A DNA stretch of 64,000 bases from Muraenolepis orangiensis (taxonomy: Eukaryota; Chordata; Actinopteri; Gadiformes; Muraenolepididae), in contig CM051004.1 of the NCBI GenBank assembly GCA_027704905.1, positions 16,398,890 through 16,462,889 of the forward strand. The letters run 5' to 3'. The notes under the pieces are model-generated. The model was given only the letters and a program-made list of their open reading frames with translations. It was not told the DNA's origin and ran no database searches. Below, one piece after another: positions 1-13,700 of the stretch. Positions within the stretch are counted from its first letter, which is position 1. Each line of letters opens with the position of its first letter. Made by a program: the position numbers and the translations under genes.

Positions 1-208
1 GGTTGTTTTCTTATTTTTTTAATTCTACCTATAATTCTGCACATATCTCATACCTACTCTATACAAGTGAACATTGTACACTGTAAAACCGAATAAGTTA
101 GCAGAACTCAAAAATTTTCTCAAAATTTGCCTCAAAATTTCTGAGTTTATCAACTCAAAAAACTCAAGTTCTCAGTACTCAAAAGTTTTGAGTTCTGAGA
201 ACTCAAAA

Positions 209-421
209 GTTTTGATTAGGTGCTACTTAACTAATTTAAGTTACTATGACTTAAAGTTGTCAGTTTTCAGAACTCAAAAGTTTTGATTAGGTGCTACTTA
301 ACTAATTTAAGTTACTATGACTTAAAGTTGTCCGTTTTCAGAACTCAAAAGTTTTGATTGGGTGCTACTTGATTATATTCAGTTACTACGACTTAAAGTT
401 TTCAGTTTTCTATCCGTGGGA
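209..421 (+). repeat. Subterminal tandem repeat, 71-bp period, about three copies
   Basis: The segment starting GTTTTGATTAGGTGCTACTT at 209 recurs at 280 and 351 with few changes, giving a 71-bp period. It lies just inside the left terminus of the CACTA-like element and includes the AACTCAAAAG motif that also occurs near the right terminus. This fits subterminal repeats that bind transposase, though binding is not demonstrated. Confidence 0.75.
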
Positions 422-781
422 ATAAGTTAACAGAACTTAAAAAAATAAGTACACAACCACATTATTTGAACTTAATAAAAAATAGTTTTATGTACACAAG
501 TCAAACATAAATACAATAGAATCACTATAATTAAACAACTTTACAACAGTTAAATATGGCAAATAAAATAAAAACAAATAGAAAAATAGAAAATAGAAAA
601 AATGAACAGTGCACATTGTGTAGTAGGCCTATTGATAAATGTGTAGAAAGAAGGATACCTCAGTGAGGTATTATTGAAGGCCTTCTGAATCAAAGTTCTT
701 TGCTTACTTCTTAAGGCATTATTGTGACAAAGGGAAAGAACTTTGATTCACAATAATAATACCTCACCCCACACATCCTTT

Positions 782-2495
782 CTACACATTTATCATCAAG
801 TCATTCTTGAGTGTCTGCAACCTGGGCGACAGTTTACCAGCTTCTAGACCAAGTACAATCTTCTGAACGAATTCAAAAGTGTTGGTCAGCGCTTTAGGAT
901 AGCTGAGGTGTAGTGCATAAATCAGTCCAAACATGACCAGGAAGGCATCACCAAATCTGGGGAGGCTGATCACGATGTCACTTTCGAGGACGACAGAGAT
1001 TTTCACAGGCTGGTAGTGAACTGGACTTGTGTCATGGTCACTGATGACAGTAAGGAGGGCCACAGCAACATCGTCAAGCTCTGGCTCATCAGGCTCCTGA
1101 ATGAATGAAAGAGACATACTAATCACAAACTAATCCATGGTTTCTACTAATATAAGAGTTAAATAGAATTATTTTTTCCACAAAATAGTACTTAATTTAT
1201 TTTATAACGTTTTTTTTGGTTATTGTTGTTGACAAATCATCTCTCCTTATCATTTAAGTACTGCTGGTGCAGCACAAAGCTAAGTATATGGAGTTATGTT
1301 TGTAAGTTGTAAGTAAAAACAGAAGATGCGTGTTCTGGACACAGGAATCAGCCAAGTTACCAGAGAATCTAAGTGGCGGGAGATAGACTGATACTAAGCT
1401 CAAGAACACATACAGGAAAATGTTTTACTAAACTTCTTGTCGCTTTGAACAAAACACCAAGCCAGTTCATTTGTAGTAGGGTGAAATAAAACAGACCATA
1501 CCTCTCCAAATCACACAAACTGTATGGATAGACTAAACAAGGGTAAGTCCTAAAACATGTTAGTATTTTGATTAACTGTTCACTTAATATACAGTGGTAC
1601 TGTTCATTATTTAAGGAGACTCACTGTGCAGGTTCTGAAAAATCCAGAGACTTCCTCGTTCAGATACACAGGAAGTGCATGGAGAACAGTGGTGCGCCTG
1701 GTGTGGATGTCATGGATTTCCTATTAAGATAAAAAACAGAAGTGTATATACTGAAAAGTTTACTGAACAATGTTGATTTTAAACAGTCCAATCAGAACAT
1801 ATGTCCACAAATAACCTCTACACATCTTTAATGCAATCAGACAAATAGCAAACACAAAGTGGACTAATTGTAAAATGTAAAAGCTCATTTGAATCATTGA
1901 AGCTGTCCAATGTTAGAGGTTCAACCTACGACATGTATAATAATCTATTCACCTGTTCATCGTGGATTCGTAAAATGTCTGCCAACGCAACTGCTGTGGT
2001 CCCAGTTTTAGTCGCCTTCTGTCGAAATAACGTCATCAGTCTACGAATATGGCGGTCAAGCTCTGCGTAGAAGGTGTTGGGCAGGTTCCGGTTTGTAACC
2101 ATCTGGAACTCTGCATACACCTACATTTAAAAACAGCATCAGGACAATACATCAACATCAATTAGTCAGTTCAACTTGGAGGATCTCTTAAACTTCTATA
2201 ACGCAGCAAATAGCCGCCAAATGAGTAAGAACCACAACTTTCACTTTAAACCACACAGAATGTGCAATATGTTAACACAGGAAAAAAATATCCATATTAC
2301 CACACTATTTTAAGAGCAGGCCAGGTCCATGAGCTCGTTCACTGGTGGGCAGGAGTTTACTATGGTCTGTCCGCGCAGGGCAAATGTGGTCTGCATCATC
2401 TTGGTAATGAGAGGCAGGTTCTTCTCAGTCTTCTTCAGTTCTTCAGCAATTGTCTGCCTCAACTGCTGAATGATGACTGAAATGTACACACGCAA
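782..2495 (-). pseudogene. SAMD3-like (sterile alpha motif domain-containing 3-like) gene remnant
   Basis: Minus-strand exons can be followed from right to left. About 2310-2495 encodes QQLRQTIAEELKKTEKNLPL and VNSCPPVNELMDL. About 1953-2120 encodes YAELDRHIRRLMTLFRQKA. About 1624-1719 encodes HALPVYLNEEVSGFFRTC. About 782-1096 encodes LPRFGDAFLVMFGLIYALHL and GLEAGKLSPRLQTLKNDLM. The strings resemble the C-terminal region of the large fish family annotated as SAMD3-like, recalled from memory. At 2310-2335 the reading frame runs into a stop right after NELMDL, where a small deletion relative to the expected frame is the likely cause. No SAM domain was found. The gene lies wholly inside the CACTA-like element, which suggests it is transposon cargo. 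Confidence 0.5.
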
Positions 2496-2974
2496 TCAGT
2501 ATAGAGGCATGGAAGAGGGCTGTGCTGCAGTCTGTAGTGTTTAAATAACTGTATTCTGGAAGTGAAAGAAGGAGCGCACAACTTACACTGCCAGACCATA
2601 TCGGAACAAGCCACCTGAAAGGAAAAAAAATGACAAAGTTTAGACCTCCATCAACAACATTCAAACCAGAATTACTTACAACTCAATATAACAAAAAGTT
2701 CATTACTATTAGCTTACAAAAACATGACCATGGAATACAGAATACACAACACTGCTGTGCGGTCGGAAACCTAGGCTGTAAAAGCCAGCTGGCTAGCTAA
2801 TGACCAGCTAGCCATAAGTTATCCCTTACACGTGTTCTAACCACCATGAATGGAAGGAAACCACGTGCTCGAAATTTTAACACCGTTTTGGGCTTCGGTT
2901 TGGTTTAGATAGTAAAAGTTAGTAACCAGAGTTAGCTCTTAAAAACAAGATTCATTTTCCCATAACCTGAATAC

Positions 2975-3055
2975 ATTTACATTACATTTAGGGCATTTGT
3001 CAGACGCTTTTATCCAAAGCGACTTACAAAGAGTACAATTGTTGAAGACAGCAAT
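2975..3055 (+). repeat. Interspersed teleost repeat fragment
   Basis: The segment contains the CAGACGCTTTTATCCAAAGC motif followed by GACTTACAA, a signature seen in a very common dispersed repeat of teleost genomes. The same motif opens the four insertions inside the tandem gene further right (for example at 5066). Class not determined. Confidence 0.6.
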
Positions 3056-3445
3056 ATATCTCCGTGGTGCATAAAGATAAGAAAAAGAGTAGGTTTCAAG
3101 CATTCCTGCTGAATAGTGCAACGTTATATGAGCCTCATGTGCTCTGCACTACACCAACATGCGAGACTAGCGAGAACAATTGAGCGAAATTATATTTTTA
3201 AGTCAGGTAGATTAAATGAGCAGAAATAACTAACTATAATTGGTATAATGTATGTGATGTATCTATTAATTAATTAATACTTTAAGTAACTTACCATGCA
3301 CTTTGGACAAGATCTTGGAGTTCTTCAACGCGGTTGGGGGGAGGAGAGCAAATGATCGCGGTGGAGTGGTGTGGAGTGGGGGAGGGGGGTGGAGCGAATC
3401 AAATGGGGGTGGGGGGTGGGTTGAAACCGCCCGTCAAGGGGAGAG

Positions 3446-3540
3446 GGGCGTGTTGCTGAAACAGTTCATGGAGGGGGGAGGGGCGTGTTGCTGAAACAGT
3501 TCATGGAGGGGGGAGGGGCGTGTTGCTGAAACATCGTCTG
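3446..3540 (+). repeat. G-rich minisatellite, 35-bp period
   Basis: The unit GGGCGTGTTGCTGAAAC followed by AGTTCATGGAGGGGGGAG starts at 3446, 3481 and 3516, giving about 2.7 copies. It sits in a G-rich tract (3340-3520) inside the CACTA-like element. No gene is visible here. Confidence 0.8.
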
Positions 3541-4544
3541 ACCCTCAAGGGTGGCGACTAGACCAATGTGTGCGTTCATGCAGCGTTTCCGCTGGTAAGG
3601 TTTCCACGGCTAAAACCTTGCCGCCACACCATACATTTGATAATAAAGAATAGGGCTGTCAAGGTTAATGCGTTACTAACGCGGCGCCGTTAACGCCCCC
3701 CCGTTCGGACCTGAAGTCCCGCCGCCACCCTCCCCCCCACCCCCACCGCTGGCCATCGCGACCTGAATCCCCCCCCGTCTGACACCCATGAGATCAATTC
3801 CACAGGAATCACTGCTTCCATGAGTATATACCACACACCCAACCCCAGATAAATGCCAGAAGAACCCATGCCTGTGGATTAAAGACCAAAGATCGTACCT
3901 CTTGTCTTGTGTTCTGACCGACACGAGTGCGAGTGCGCGCGATATACAGAGTCATCATATACAGTCCTTTAAAGTCCTCCCCAATACCCACTATAATGTT
4001 ACTGACATCAGACACATGCAGTAATGTTGAAACAATAGAAATCAGTGGAATTTATCATTTTGAATATGTAATTACTTAATTATTTAAATTATTTTATTTT
4101 ATTTTATTATTATTATATATTATTATATTATTATAATTATGATTTAATTATTTAATTATCGTGCTTAAGTTATGCTTTTAAGTTATGCTTACTTAATACA
4201 CAAATAGTTCAAGTCAATCAAGTTAATCAATCAAGTTAAGTTGCAGTTACTCAAAAAAGGACGACAAGTCACACGAACTCAACATTTTTGAGTTCGTAGA
4301 ACTTTTTTGAAACTTTGAGTACACACTACTTAATCTATTTGATTACTTTGAACATTCGGGTTTACAGTGTATATTACATTATATATTACCATGCACTTTA
4401 CTGCAACATTTGCACTCTGGTTAGATGCAAAATTATTTTCACAGTACTGTATGTAATGACAATACTTTTATCTAAGCTATATATTTTTTCAAGTAATATA
4501 TATAAAATGCTTTAACATGGGCTTCTTATTTGTTCTCCAACCAG

Positions 4545-4740
4545 AGTTTGTTTGGAACAACGACGAGTATCTTCAATCAGCTTTGGTAGGCTAGATAATT
4601 TCAAAGTCCTTGGAGAAGGACACTTTAGCACTGGCAATTGTCCAAACAAAACAACTGGGCAACTCGCCATTAAGAAGTTCCGGTGTCGGCCCAAGAAGGA
4701 GATGGAGAAGGCCATCGCCTCGAAGTACACGCTGCTTTCG
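4545..4740 (+). CDS. Kinase N-lobe-like exon (PKN/PKC-like fragment)
   Basis: The acceptor is CTCCAACCAG ending at 4544 and the donor is TTTCG|GTAAAA at 4740/4741. The product includes FGRLDNFKVLGEGHF and TTGQLAIKKFRCRPKKEMEK, matching strands beta1 to beta3 and the start of helix C of AGC-type kinases. GEGHF followed by STGN replaces the usual GxGxFGxV loop, and the lysine of AIKK is in the expected beta3 position. With only about 65 residues and no HRD or DFG motif downstream, it cannot be an active kinase. The downstream intron is the same sequence that is repeated throughout the array. Confidence 0.5.
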
Positions 4741-7700
4741 GTAAAACCCCCTATTTGTTGTTTGTATTCTCATTAATCACCTCACCTTACGACATAGCAT
4801 CTCTTAATAATGCAACCACAAGACATTTACAAATGTTTGTCAACTGTGAGAACAGTTGGATGTGCATCCTTAAACACTGTATGCTCTTTTTCTGCTGCAG
4901 GATGCCCTCCCACTTATGGAGGAGCAGGTCCCCTCCCCACCAGACGTGCTGCAGGATAAACTCCCACTTAAGGAGGTAGAGGTCCCCTCCCCACCAGACC
5001 TGCTGCGGGATGCCCTCCAACTGATGGAGGTAGAGGTCCCCTCCCCACCAGACGTGCTGCAGGATTTACATTACATTACATTACAGTCATTTAGCAGACG
5101 CTTTTATCCAAAGCGACTTACAATAGTGTGTTTCAACAAAGGAATGTAAGACAACAACTCGTCACCAGAAGTCAAAAGTGCATTTAATTTCTAACAAGTC
5201 TCCAATAACTGAACCAGTGCTCAGGTAGAAGTACAATAATTCAGGCAAAAGTGTAAGGGAAAAAGTACAATAAGTTGGCAAACAATATGCAACAATATCT
5301 AGAACAATATATACCTATCTATAATATGTAATCTACTTTTGACTGACTTAATTGGCTTAGCGCTACGAGGAAGGATCCGGGAAGTGTGTCCTGAAGACAT
5401 GGGTTTTCAACCTGCCGCGGAAGATGGGGAGTGACTCTGCAGTCGTGACCTCCGTGGGGAGTTTGTTGCACCAAATTGGGGCCAGGATGGAGAACAGCCG
5501 TGACCGCGTAGATCGGCCACACGGGCCCCTAAGTGAGGGGGTAAGCAGATGGCCCGAAGAAGCCGAGCGAAGTGGACAGGTTGCCCTCGTCGATACCCTC
5601 CCACTTCTGGAAGTAAAGTCCCCTATTTGCTATTTGTATTCTCATTAATCACCTCACCTTACTACATAGCATCTCTTAATAATGCAACCACATGACATTT
5701 ACAAATGTTTGTCAACTGTGAGAACAGTTGACTAGATGTGCATCCTTAAACACTATGCTGTTTTTCTGCTGCAGGATGCCCTCCCACTTATGGAGGTAGA
5801 GGTCCCCTCTCCACCAGACGTGCTGCAGGATTCCCTACCACTTATGAAGGTAGAGGTCCCCACCACACCAGCTGTGCTGCAGGATATCCTCCCACTTATG
5901 GAGAAGCAGGTCCCCGCCACACCAGACGTGCTGCGGGATGCCCTCCCACTTATGGAGGTAAAACCTCCTATTTTGTTTGTATTCTCATTAATCACCTCAC
6001 CTTACTACATAGCATCTCTTAATAATGCAACCACATGATATTTACAAATGTTTGTCAACTGTGAGAACAGAACTAGATGTGCATCCTTAAACACTATGCT
6101 CTTTTTCTGCTGCAGGATGCCCTTCCACATATGGAGGAGCAGGTCCCCTCCCCACCAGACGTGCTGCAGGATTCCCTCCCACTTATGGAGGAGCAGGTCC
6201 CCGCCACACCAGACGTGTTGCGGGATGCCCTCCCACTTATGGAGGTAGAGGTTCCCTCCACACCAGACGTGCTGCAGGATGCCCTTCCAGTCACTACGAG
6301 TGTCCTACGCACCGAGCTCCTCCAGCTGTATCAGGAGCGAGATGAGCCTTTCCGGGTGTTTACAGCGAGGGTGCGGGGTAAGGCCGAGACCTGTGATTTC
6401 ACGGCGGAGTGCGAGTGCGGCAAGAGCGTAGATTATACGGACCATGTTATAAGAGACGTGCTACTCAGCGGGATTCAAGACGCGGATATCTGGAGTGAAA
6501 CCCTGGGGACCAAGGGCATTCTCAGGACTGCGGTCAATGACGTCATCACCCTGGTGGAGAATAAAGAGATGGCGCGGAACGCCCTGCCATCGTCCACCCT
6601 GTCCGCCATCTCATCATTTTGGCGGCAGCAGAACCCCACGCCAGGGCCCCTGACCTATCAGCAGGAGGTACAGTTCTGCAACCAATTGCCTGGAACCACA
6701 GTGCCTTCAGAACCATTTCCCGACGATGACCCAAGCCAGAAATACAACATCTTTGACCCCCTGCTGGCAGAGCTGCGAGAGGTATGTTTTGAATGAATGA
6801 ATCACACTGGTGCCGGTCGTACGGCCGCTCCAGTCTCAGATCCGTTGAGGGCAGATGGACAGTGTTGTTGAGGATCTATTGTTGTTCTGTTTCAGAAAAG
6901 TCTCCAGATGGTCTCCAACCTTCAGGCTACCTACTCAGACCTGCTGGCTCTTAACTACTTCACAAGTGACATGGAAGTAAGTCCCTCACGAAGGGGATCA
7001 TTCACATTACTTTATTGATCGCTGGACCAAATGGACTCATGAATACAGTGCATTTTGCATATTGCACTGTATTCATGATGATTCTGCACTACTGCCATTT
7101 TAAAATGCTTTAAGGATAGTATATAGTGTTGTTTATAGTATATAGTATTTTATACTATATACTATAAACAACACTATCTACTACTAAATCTGCGCCATTT
7201 AACTTTTATACTGCAACTATTGACTCCAGTAAAACATTGACATTCTTGAATTGTAATTTAATTTGAATGTAATTTATGTAATTTATTAAAAATTTCTGAA
7301 GTCAGCAGAGGCAGTTGAGAAGGTCCTCTCTCAACCAGACATGCTGCGAGACGCCCTTTCACTTATGGAGGTCGAGGTCCCCTCTACACCGAACTTGCTG
7401 CAGGATGCCCTCCAACTGATAGAGGTAGAGGAACCCTCCACGCCAGACGTGCTGTGGGATGCCCTCCCACTTATGGAGGTAGAGGTTCCCTCCACACCAG
7501 ACGTGCTCCGGGATGCCCTTCCACTTATGGAGGTAAAAACCCCTATTTTGTTTGTATTCTAATTAATCACCTCACCTTACTACATAGCATCTCTTAATAA
7601 TGCAACCACATGACATTTACAAATGTTTGTCAACTGTGAGAACAGTTGACTAGATGTGCATCCTTAAACACTATGCTCTTTTTCTGCTGCAGGATTCCCT

Positions 7701-10700
7701 CCCACTTATGGAGGAGCAGGTCCCCTCCCCACCAGACGTGCTGCAGGATGCCCTTCCAGTTATGGAGGTAGAGGTCCCCTCCCCACCAGACGTGCTGCAG
7801 GATTTACATTACATAACATTACAGTCATTTAGCAGACGCTTTTATCCAAAGCGACTTACAATAGTGTGTTTCAACAAAGGAATGTAAGAGAACAACTCGT
7901 CACCAGAAGTCAAAAGTGCATTTCATTTCTAACAAGTCTCCAATAACTGAACCAGTGCTCAGGTAGAAGTACAATAATTCAGGCAAAAGTGTAAGGGAAA
8001 AAGTACAATAAGTTGGCAAACAATATGCAACAATATCTAGAACAATATATACCTATCTATAATATGTAATCTACTTTTGACTGACTTAATTGGCTTAGCG
8101 CTACGAGGAAGGATCCGGGAAGTGTGTCCTGAAGACATGGGTTTTCAACCTGCCGCGGAAGATGGGGAGTGACTCTGCAGTCGTGACCTCCGTGGGGAGT
8201 TTGTTGCACCAAATTGGGGCCAGGATGGAGAACAGCCGTGACCGCGTAGATCGGCCACACGGGCCCCTAAGTGAGGGGGCAAGCAGACGGCCCGAAGAAT
8301 CCGAGCGAAGTGGACGGGTTGCCCTCGTCGATACCCTCCCACTTCTGGAAGTAAAGTCCCCTATTTGTTGTTTGTATTCTCATTAATCACCTCACCTTAC
8401 CACATAGCATCTCTTAATAATGCAACCACATGACATTTACAAATGTTTGTCAACTGTGAGAACAGTTGACTAGATGTGCATCCTTAAACACTATGCTGTT
8501 TTTCTGCTGCAGGATGCCCTCCCACTTATGGAGGTAGAGGTCCCCTCCCCACCAGACGTGCTGCAGGATTCCCTCCCACTTATGGAGGTAGAGGTCCCCT
8601 CCCCACCAGACCTGCTAGAGGTAGAGGTCCCCACTACACCAGCTGTGTTGCAGGATATCCTCCCACTTATGGAGAAGCAGGTCCCCGCCACACCAGACGT
8701 GCTGCGGGATGCCCTCCCACTTAAGGAGGTAGAGGTCCCCTCCCCACCATACGTGCTCCGGGATGCCCTCCCACTTATGGAGGTAAAACCCCCTATTTTG
8801 TTTGTATTCTCATTAATCACCTCACCTTACTACATAGCATCTCTTAATAATGCAACCACATGACATTTACAAATGTTTGTCAACTGTGAGAACATAACTA
8901 GATGTGCATCCTTCTGCTGCAGGATTCCCTCCCACTTATGGAGGAGCAGGTCCCCTCCCCACCAGATGTGCTGCAGGATGCCCTTCCACATATGGAGGAG
9001 CAGGTCCCCTCCCCACCAGACGTGCTGCAGGATTCCCTCCCACTTACGGAGGAGCAGGTCCCCGCCACACCAGACGTGTTGCGGGATGCCCTCCCACTTA
9101 TGGAGGTAGAGGTCCCCTCCCCACCAGACGTGCTGCAGGATGCCCTTCCAGTCGCTACGAGTGTCCTACGCACCGAGCTCCTCCAGCTGCATCAGGAGCG
9201 GGATGAGCCTTTCCGGGCGTTTACAGCGAGGGTGCGGGGTAAGGCCGAGACCTGTGATTTCACGGCGGAGTGCGAGTGCGGCAAGAGCGTAGATTATACG
9301 GACCATGTTATAAGAGACGTGCTACTCAGCGGGATTCAAGACGTGGATATCTGGCGTGAAGCCCTGGGGACCAAGGGCATTCTCAGGACTGCGGTCAATG
9401 ACGTCATCGCCCTGGTGGAGAATAAAGAGATGGCGCGGAACGCCCTGCCATCGTCCACCCTGTCCGCCATCTCGTCATTTTGGCGGCAGCAGAACCCCAC
9501 GCCAGGGCCCCTGACCTATCAGCAGGAGGTACAGTTCTGCAACCAATTGCCTGGAACCACAGTGCCTTCAGAACCATTTCCCGACGATGACCCAAGCCAG
9601 AAATACAACATCTTTGACCCCCTGCTGGCAGAGCTGCTAGAGGTATGTTTTGAATGAATGAATCACACTGGTGCCGGTCGTACGGCCGCTCCAGTCTCAG
9701 ATCCGTTGAGGGCAGATGGACAGTGTTGTTGAGGATCTATTGTTCTTCTGTTGTAGGCATGTCTCCAGATGGACCCCGACCTTGCTACCTGCTCAGACCT
9801 GCTGGCTCATAGCTACTTCACAAGTGACATGGAAGTAAGTCCCTCACGAAGGGGATCATTCACATTACTTTATTGATCGCTGGACCAAATGGACTCATGA
9901 ATACAGTACATTTTGCATATTGCACTGTATTCATGATGATTCTGCACTACTGCCATTTTAAAATGCTTTAAGGATAGTATATAGTGTTGTTTATAGTATA
10001 TAGTATTTTATACTATATACTATAAACAACACTATCTACTACTAAATCTGCGCCATTTAACTTTTATACTGCAGCTATTGACTCCAGTAAAACATTGACA
10101 TTCTTGAATTGTAATTTAATTTGAATGTAATTTATGTCATTTATTAAAATTTTCTGAAGTCAGCAGAGGCAGTTGAGAAGGTCCTCTCCCAACCAGACGT
10201 GCTGCGAGACTTCCTTTCACATATGGAGGTAGAGGTCCCCTCTACACCGGACCTGCTGCAGGATGCCTTCCAACTGATAGAGGTAGAGGAACCCTCCACG
10301 CCAGACGTGCTGTGGGATGCCCTCCCACTTATGGAGAAGCAGGTCCCCTCCACACCAGACGTGCTGCAGGATGCCCTCCCACTTAAGGAGGTAGAGGTCC
10401 CCTCCACACCAGACCTACTGCAGGATTCCCTCCCACTTATGGAGGTAAAACCCCCTATTTTGTTTGTATTCTCATTAATCACCTCACCTTACTACATAGC
10501 ATCTCTTAATAATGCAACCACATGACATTTACAAATGTTTGTCAACTGTGAGAACAGAACTAGATGTGCATCCTTAAACACTATGCTCTTTTTCTGCTGC
10601 AGGATTCCCTCCCACTTATGGAGGAGCAGGTCCCCTCCCCACCAGACGTGCTGCAGGATTCCCTCCCACTTATGGAGGAGCAGGTCCCCGCCACACCAGA

Positions 10701-13700
10701 CGTGCTGCAGGATTCCCTCCCACTTATGGAGGAGCAGGTCCCCGCCACACCAGACTGCTGCAGGATGCCCTCCCAGTTATGGAGGTAGAGGTCCCCTCCC
10801 CACCAGACGTGCTGCAGGATTTACATTACATTACATTAGTCATTTAGCAGACGTTTTTATCCAAAGCGACTTACAATAGTGTGTTTCAACAAAGGAATGT
10901 AAGAGAACAACTCGTCACCAGAAGTCAAAAGTGCATTTCATTTCTAACAAGTCTCCAATAACTGAACCAGTGCTCAGGTAGAACAATAATTCAGGCAAAA
11001 GTGTAGGGGAAAAAGTACAATAAGTTGGCAAACAATATGCAACAATATCTAGAACAATATATACCTATCTATAATATGTAATCTACTTTTGACTGACTTA
11101 ATTGGCTTAGCGCTACGAGGAAGGATCCGGGAAGTGTGTCCTGAAGACATGGGTTTTCAACCTGCCGCGGAAGATGGGGAGTGACTCTGCAGTCGTGACC
11201 TCCGTGGGGAGTTTGTTGCACCAAATTGGGGCCAGGATGGAGAACAGCCGTGACCGTGTAGATCGGCCACACGGGCCCCTAAGTGAGGGGGCAAGCAGAC
11301 GGCCCGAAGAAGCCGAGCGAAGTGGACGGGTTGCCCTCGTCGATACCCTCCCACTTCTGGAAGTAAAGTCCCCTATTTGTTGTTTGTATTCTCATTAATC
11401 ACCTCACCTTACTACATAGCATCTCTTAATAATGCAACCACATGACATTTACAAATGTTTGTCAACTGTGAGAACAGTTGACTAGATGTGCATCCTTAAA
11501 CACTATGCTGTTTTTCTGCTGCAGGATGCCCTCCCACTTATGGAGGTAGAGGTCCCCACCACACCAGCTGTGCTGCAGGATATCCTCCCACTTATGGAGA
11601 AGCAGGTCCCCGCCACACCAGACGTGCTGCGGGATGCCCTCCCACTTATGGAGGTAGAAGTCCCCTCCCCACCAGACGTGCTCCGGGATGCCCTCTCACT
11701 TATGGAGGTAAAACCCCCTATTTTGTTTGTATTCTCATTAATCACCTCACCTTACTACATAGCATCTCTTAATAATGCAACCACATGACATTTACAAATG
11801 TTTGTCAACTGTGAGAACAGAACTAGATGTGCATCCTTAAACACTATGCTCTTTTTCTGCTGCAGGATTCCCTCCCACTTATGGAGGAGCAGGTCCCCTC
11901 CCCACCAGATGTGCTACAGGATTCCCTCCCACTTATGGAGGAGCAGGTCCCCTCCCCACCAGACGTGCTACAGGATTCCCTCCCACTTATGGAGGAGCAG
12001 GTCCCCGCCACACCAGACGTGTTGCGGGATGCCCTCCCACTTATGGAGGTAGAGGTCCCCTCCCCACCAGACGTGCTGCAGGATGCCCTTCCAGTCGCTA
12101 CGAGTGTCCTACGCACCGAGCTCCTCCAGCTGCATCCGGAGCGAGATGAGCCTTTCCGGGCGTTTACAGCAAGGGTGCGGGGTAAGGCCGAGACCTGTGA
12201 TTTCACGGCGGAGTGCGAGTGTGGCAAGAGCGTAGATTATACGGACCATGTTATAAGCGACGTGCTACTCAGCGGGATTCAAGACGCGGATATCTGGCGT
12301 GAAGCCCTGGGGACCAAGGGCATTCTCAGGACTGCGGTCAACGACGTCATCACCCTGGTGGAGAATAAAGAGATGGCGCGGAACGCCCTGCCATCGTCCA
12401 CCCTATCCGCCATCTCATCATTTTGGCGGCAGCAGAACCCCACGCCAGGGCCCCTGACCTATCAGCAGGAGGTACAGTTCTGCAACCAATTGCCTGGAAC
12501 CACAGTGCCTTCAGAACCATTTCCCGACGATGACCCAAGCCAGAAATACAACATCTTTGACCCCCTGCTGGCAGAGCTGCTAGAGGTATGTTTTGAATGA
12601 ATGAATCACACTGGTGCCGGTCGTACGGCCGCTCCAGTCTCAGATCCGTTGAGGGCAGATAGACAGTGTTTTTGAGGGTCTATTGTTGTTCTGTTTCAGA
12701 AAAGTCTCCAGATGGTCTCCAACATTCAGGCTACCTACTCAGCCCTGCTGGCTCTTAACTATTTCACAAGTGACATGGAAGTAAGTCCCTCACGAAGGGG
12801 ATCATTCACATTACTTTATGATGATTCTGCACTACTGCCATTTTAAAATGCTTTAAGGATAGTATATAGTGTTGTTTATAGTATATAGTATTTTATACTA
12901 TATACTATAAACAACACTATCTACTACTAAATCTGCGCCATTTAACTTTTATACTGCAGCTATTGACTCCAGTAAAACATTGACGTTCTTGAATTGTAAT
13001 TTAATTTGAATATAATTTATGTCATTTATTAAAATTTCTGAAGTCAGCAGAGGCAGTTGAGAAGGTCCTCTCCCAACCAGACGTGCTGTGGGATGCCCTC
13101 CCACTTATGGAGAAGCAGGTCCCCTCCACACCAGACGTGCTGCAGGATGCCCTCCCACTTATGGAGGTAAAACCCCCTATTTTGTTTGTATTCTCATTAA
13201 TCACCTCACCTTACTACATAGCATCTCTTAATAATGCAACCACATGACATTTACAAAAGTTTGTCAACTGTGAGAACAGTTGACTAGATGTGCATCCTTA
13301 AACACTATGCTCTTTTTCTGCTGCAGGATGCCCTCCCACTTATGGAGGAGCAGGTCCCCTCCCCACCAGACGTGCTGCAGGATTCCCTCCCACTTATGGA
13401 GGAGCAGGTCCCCTCCCCACCAGATGTGCTGCAGGATTCCCTCCCACTTATGGAGGAGCAGGTCCCCTCCCCACCAGACGTGCTGCAGGATGCCCTCCCA
13501 GTTATGGAGGTAGAGGTCCCCTCCCCACCAGACGTGCTGCAGGATTTACATCACATTACATTACAGTCATTTAGCAGACGCTTTTATCCAAAGCGACTTA
13601 CAATAGTGTGTTTCAACAAAGGAATGTAAGAGAACAACTCGTCACCAGAAGTCAAAAGTGCATTTAATTTCTAACAAGTCTCCAATAACTGAACCAGTGC

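Larger units (their letters stand above)
79..4369. mobile_element. CACTA/EnSpm-like DNA transposon carrying a SAMD3-like gene
   Basis: The left end begins CACTGTAAAACCGAAT at 79. The right end, read on the other strand, begins CACTGTAAACCCGAAT at 4369, so the two termini match at 15 of 16 positions. Both ends are flanked by TA, consistent with a short target duplication. The subterminal regions on both sides are rich in copies of AACTCAAAA and its complement, as is usual for CACTA elements. The interior holds a minus-strand SAMD3-like gene remnant. I see no DDE transposase, so this is either a non-autonomous copy or one with a decayed transposase. Class assignment rests on the termini and is an inference. 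Confidence 0.6.
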
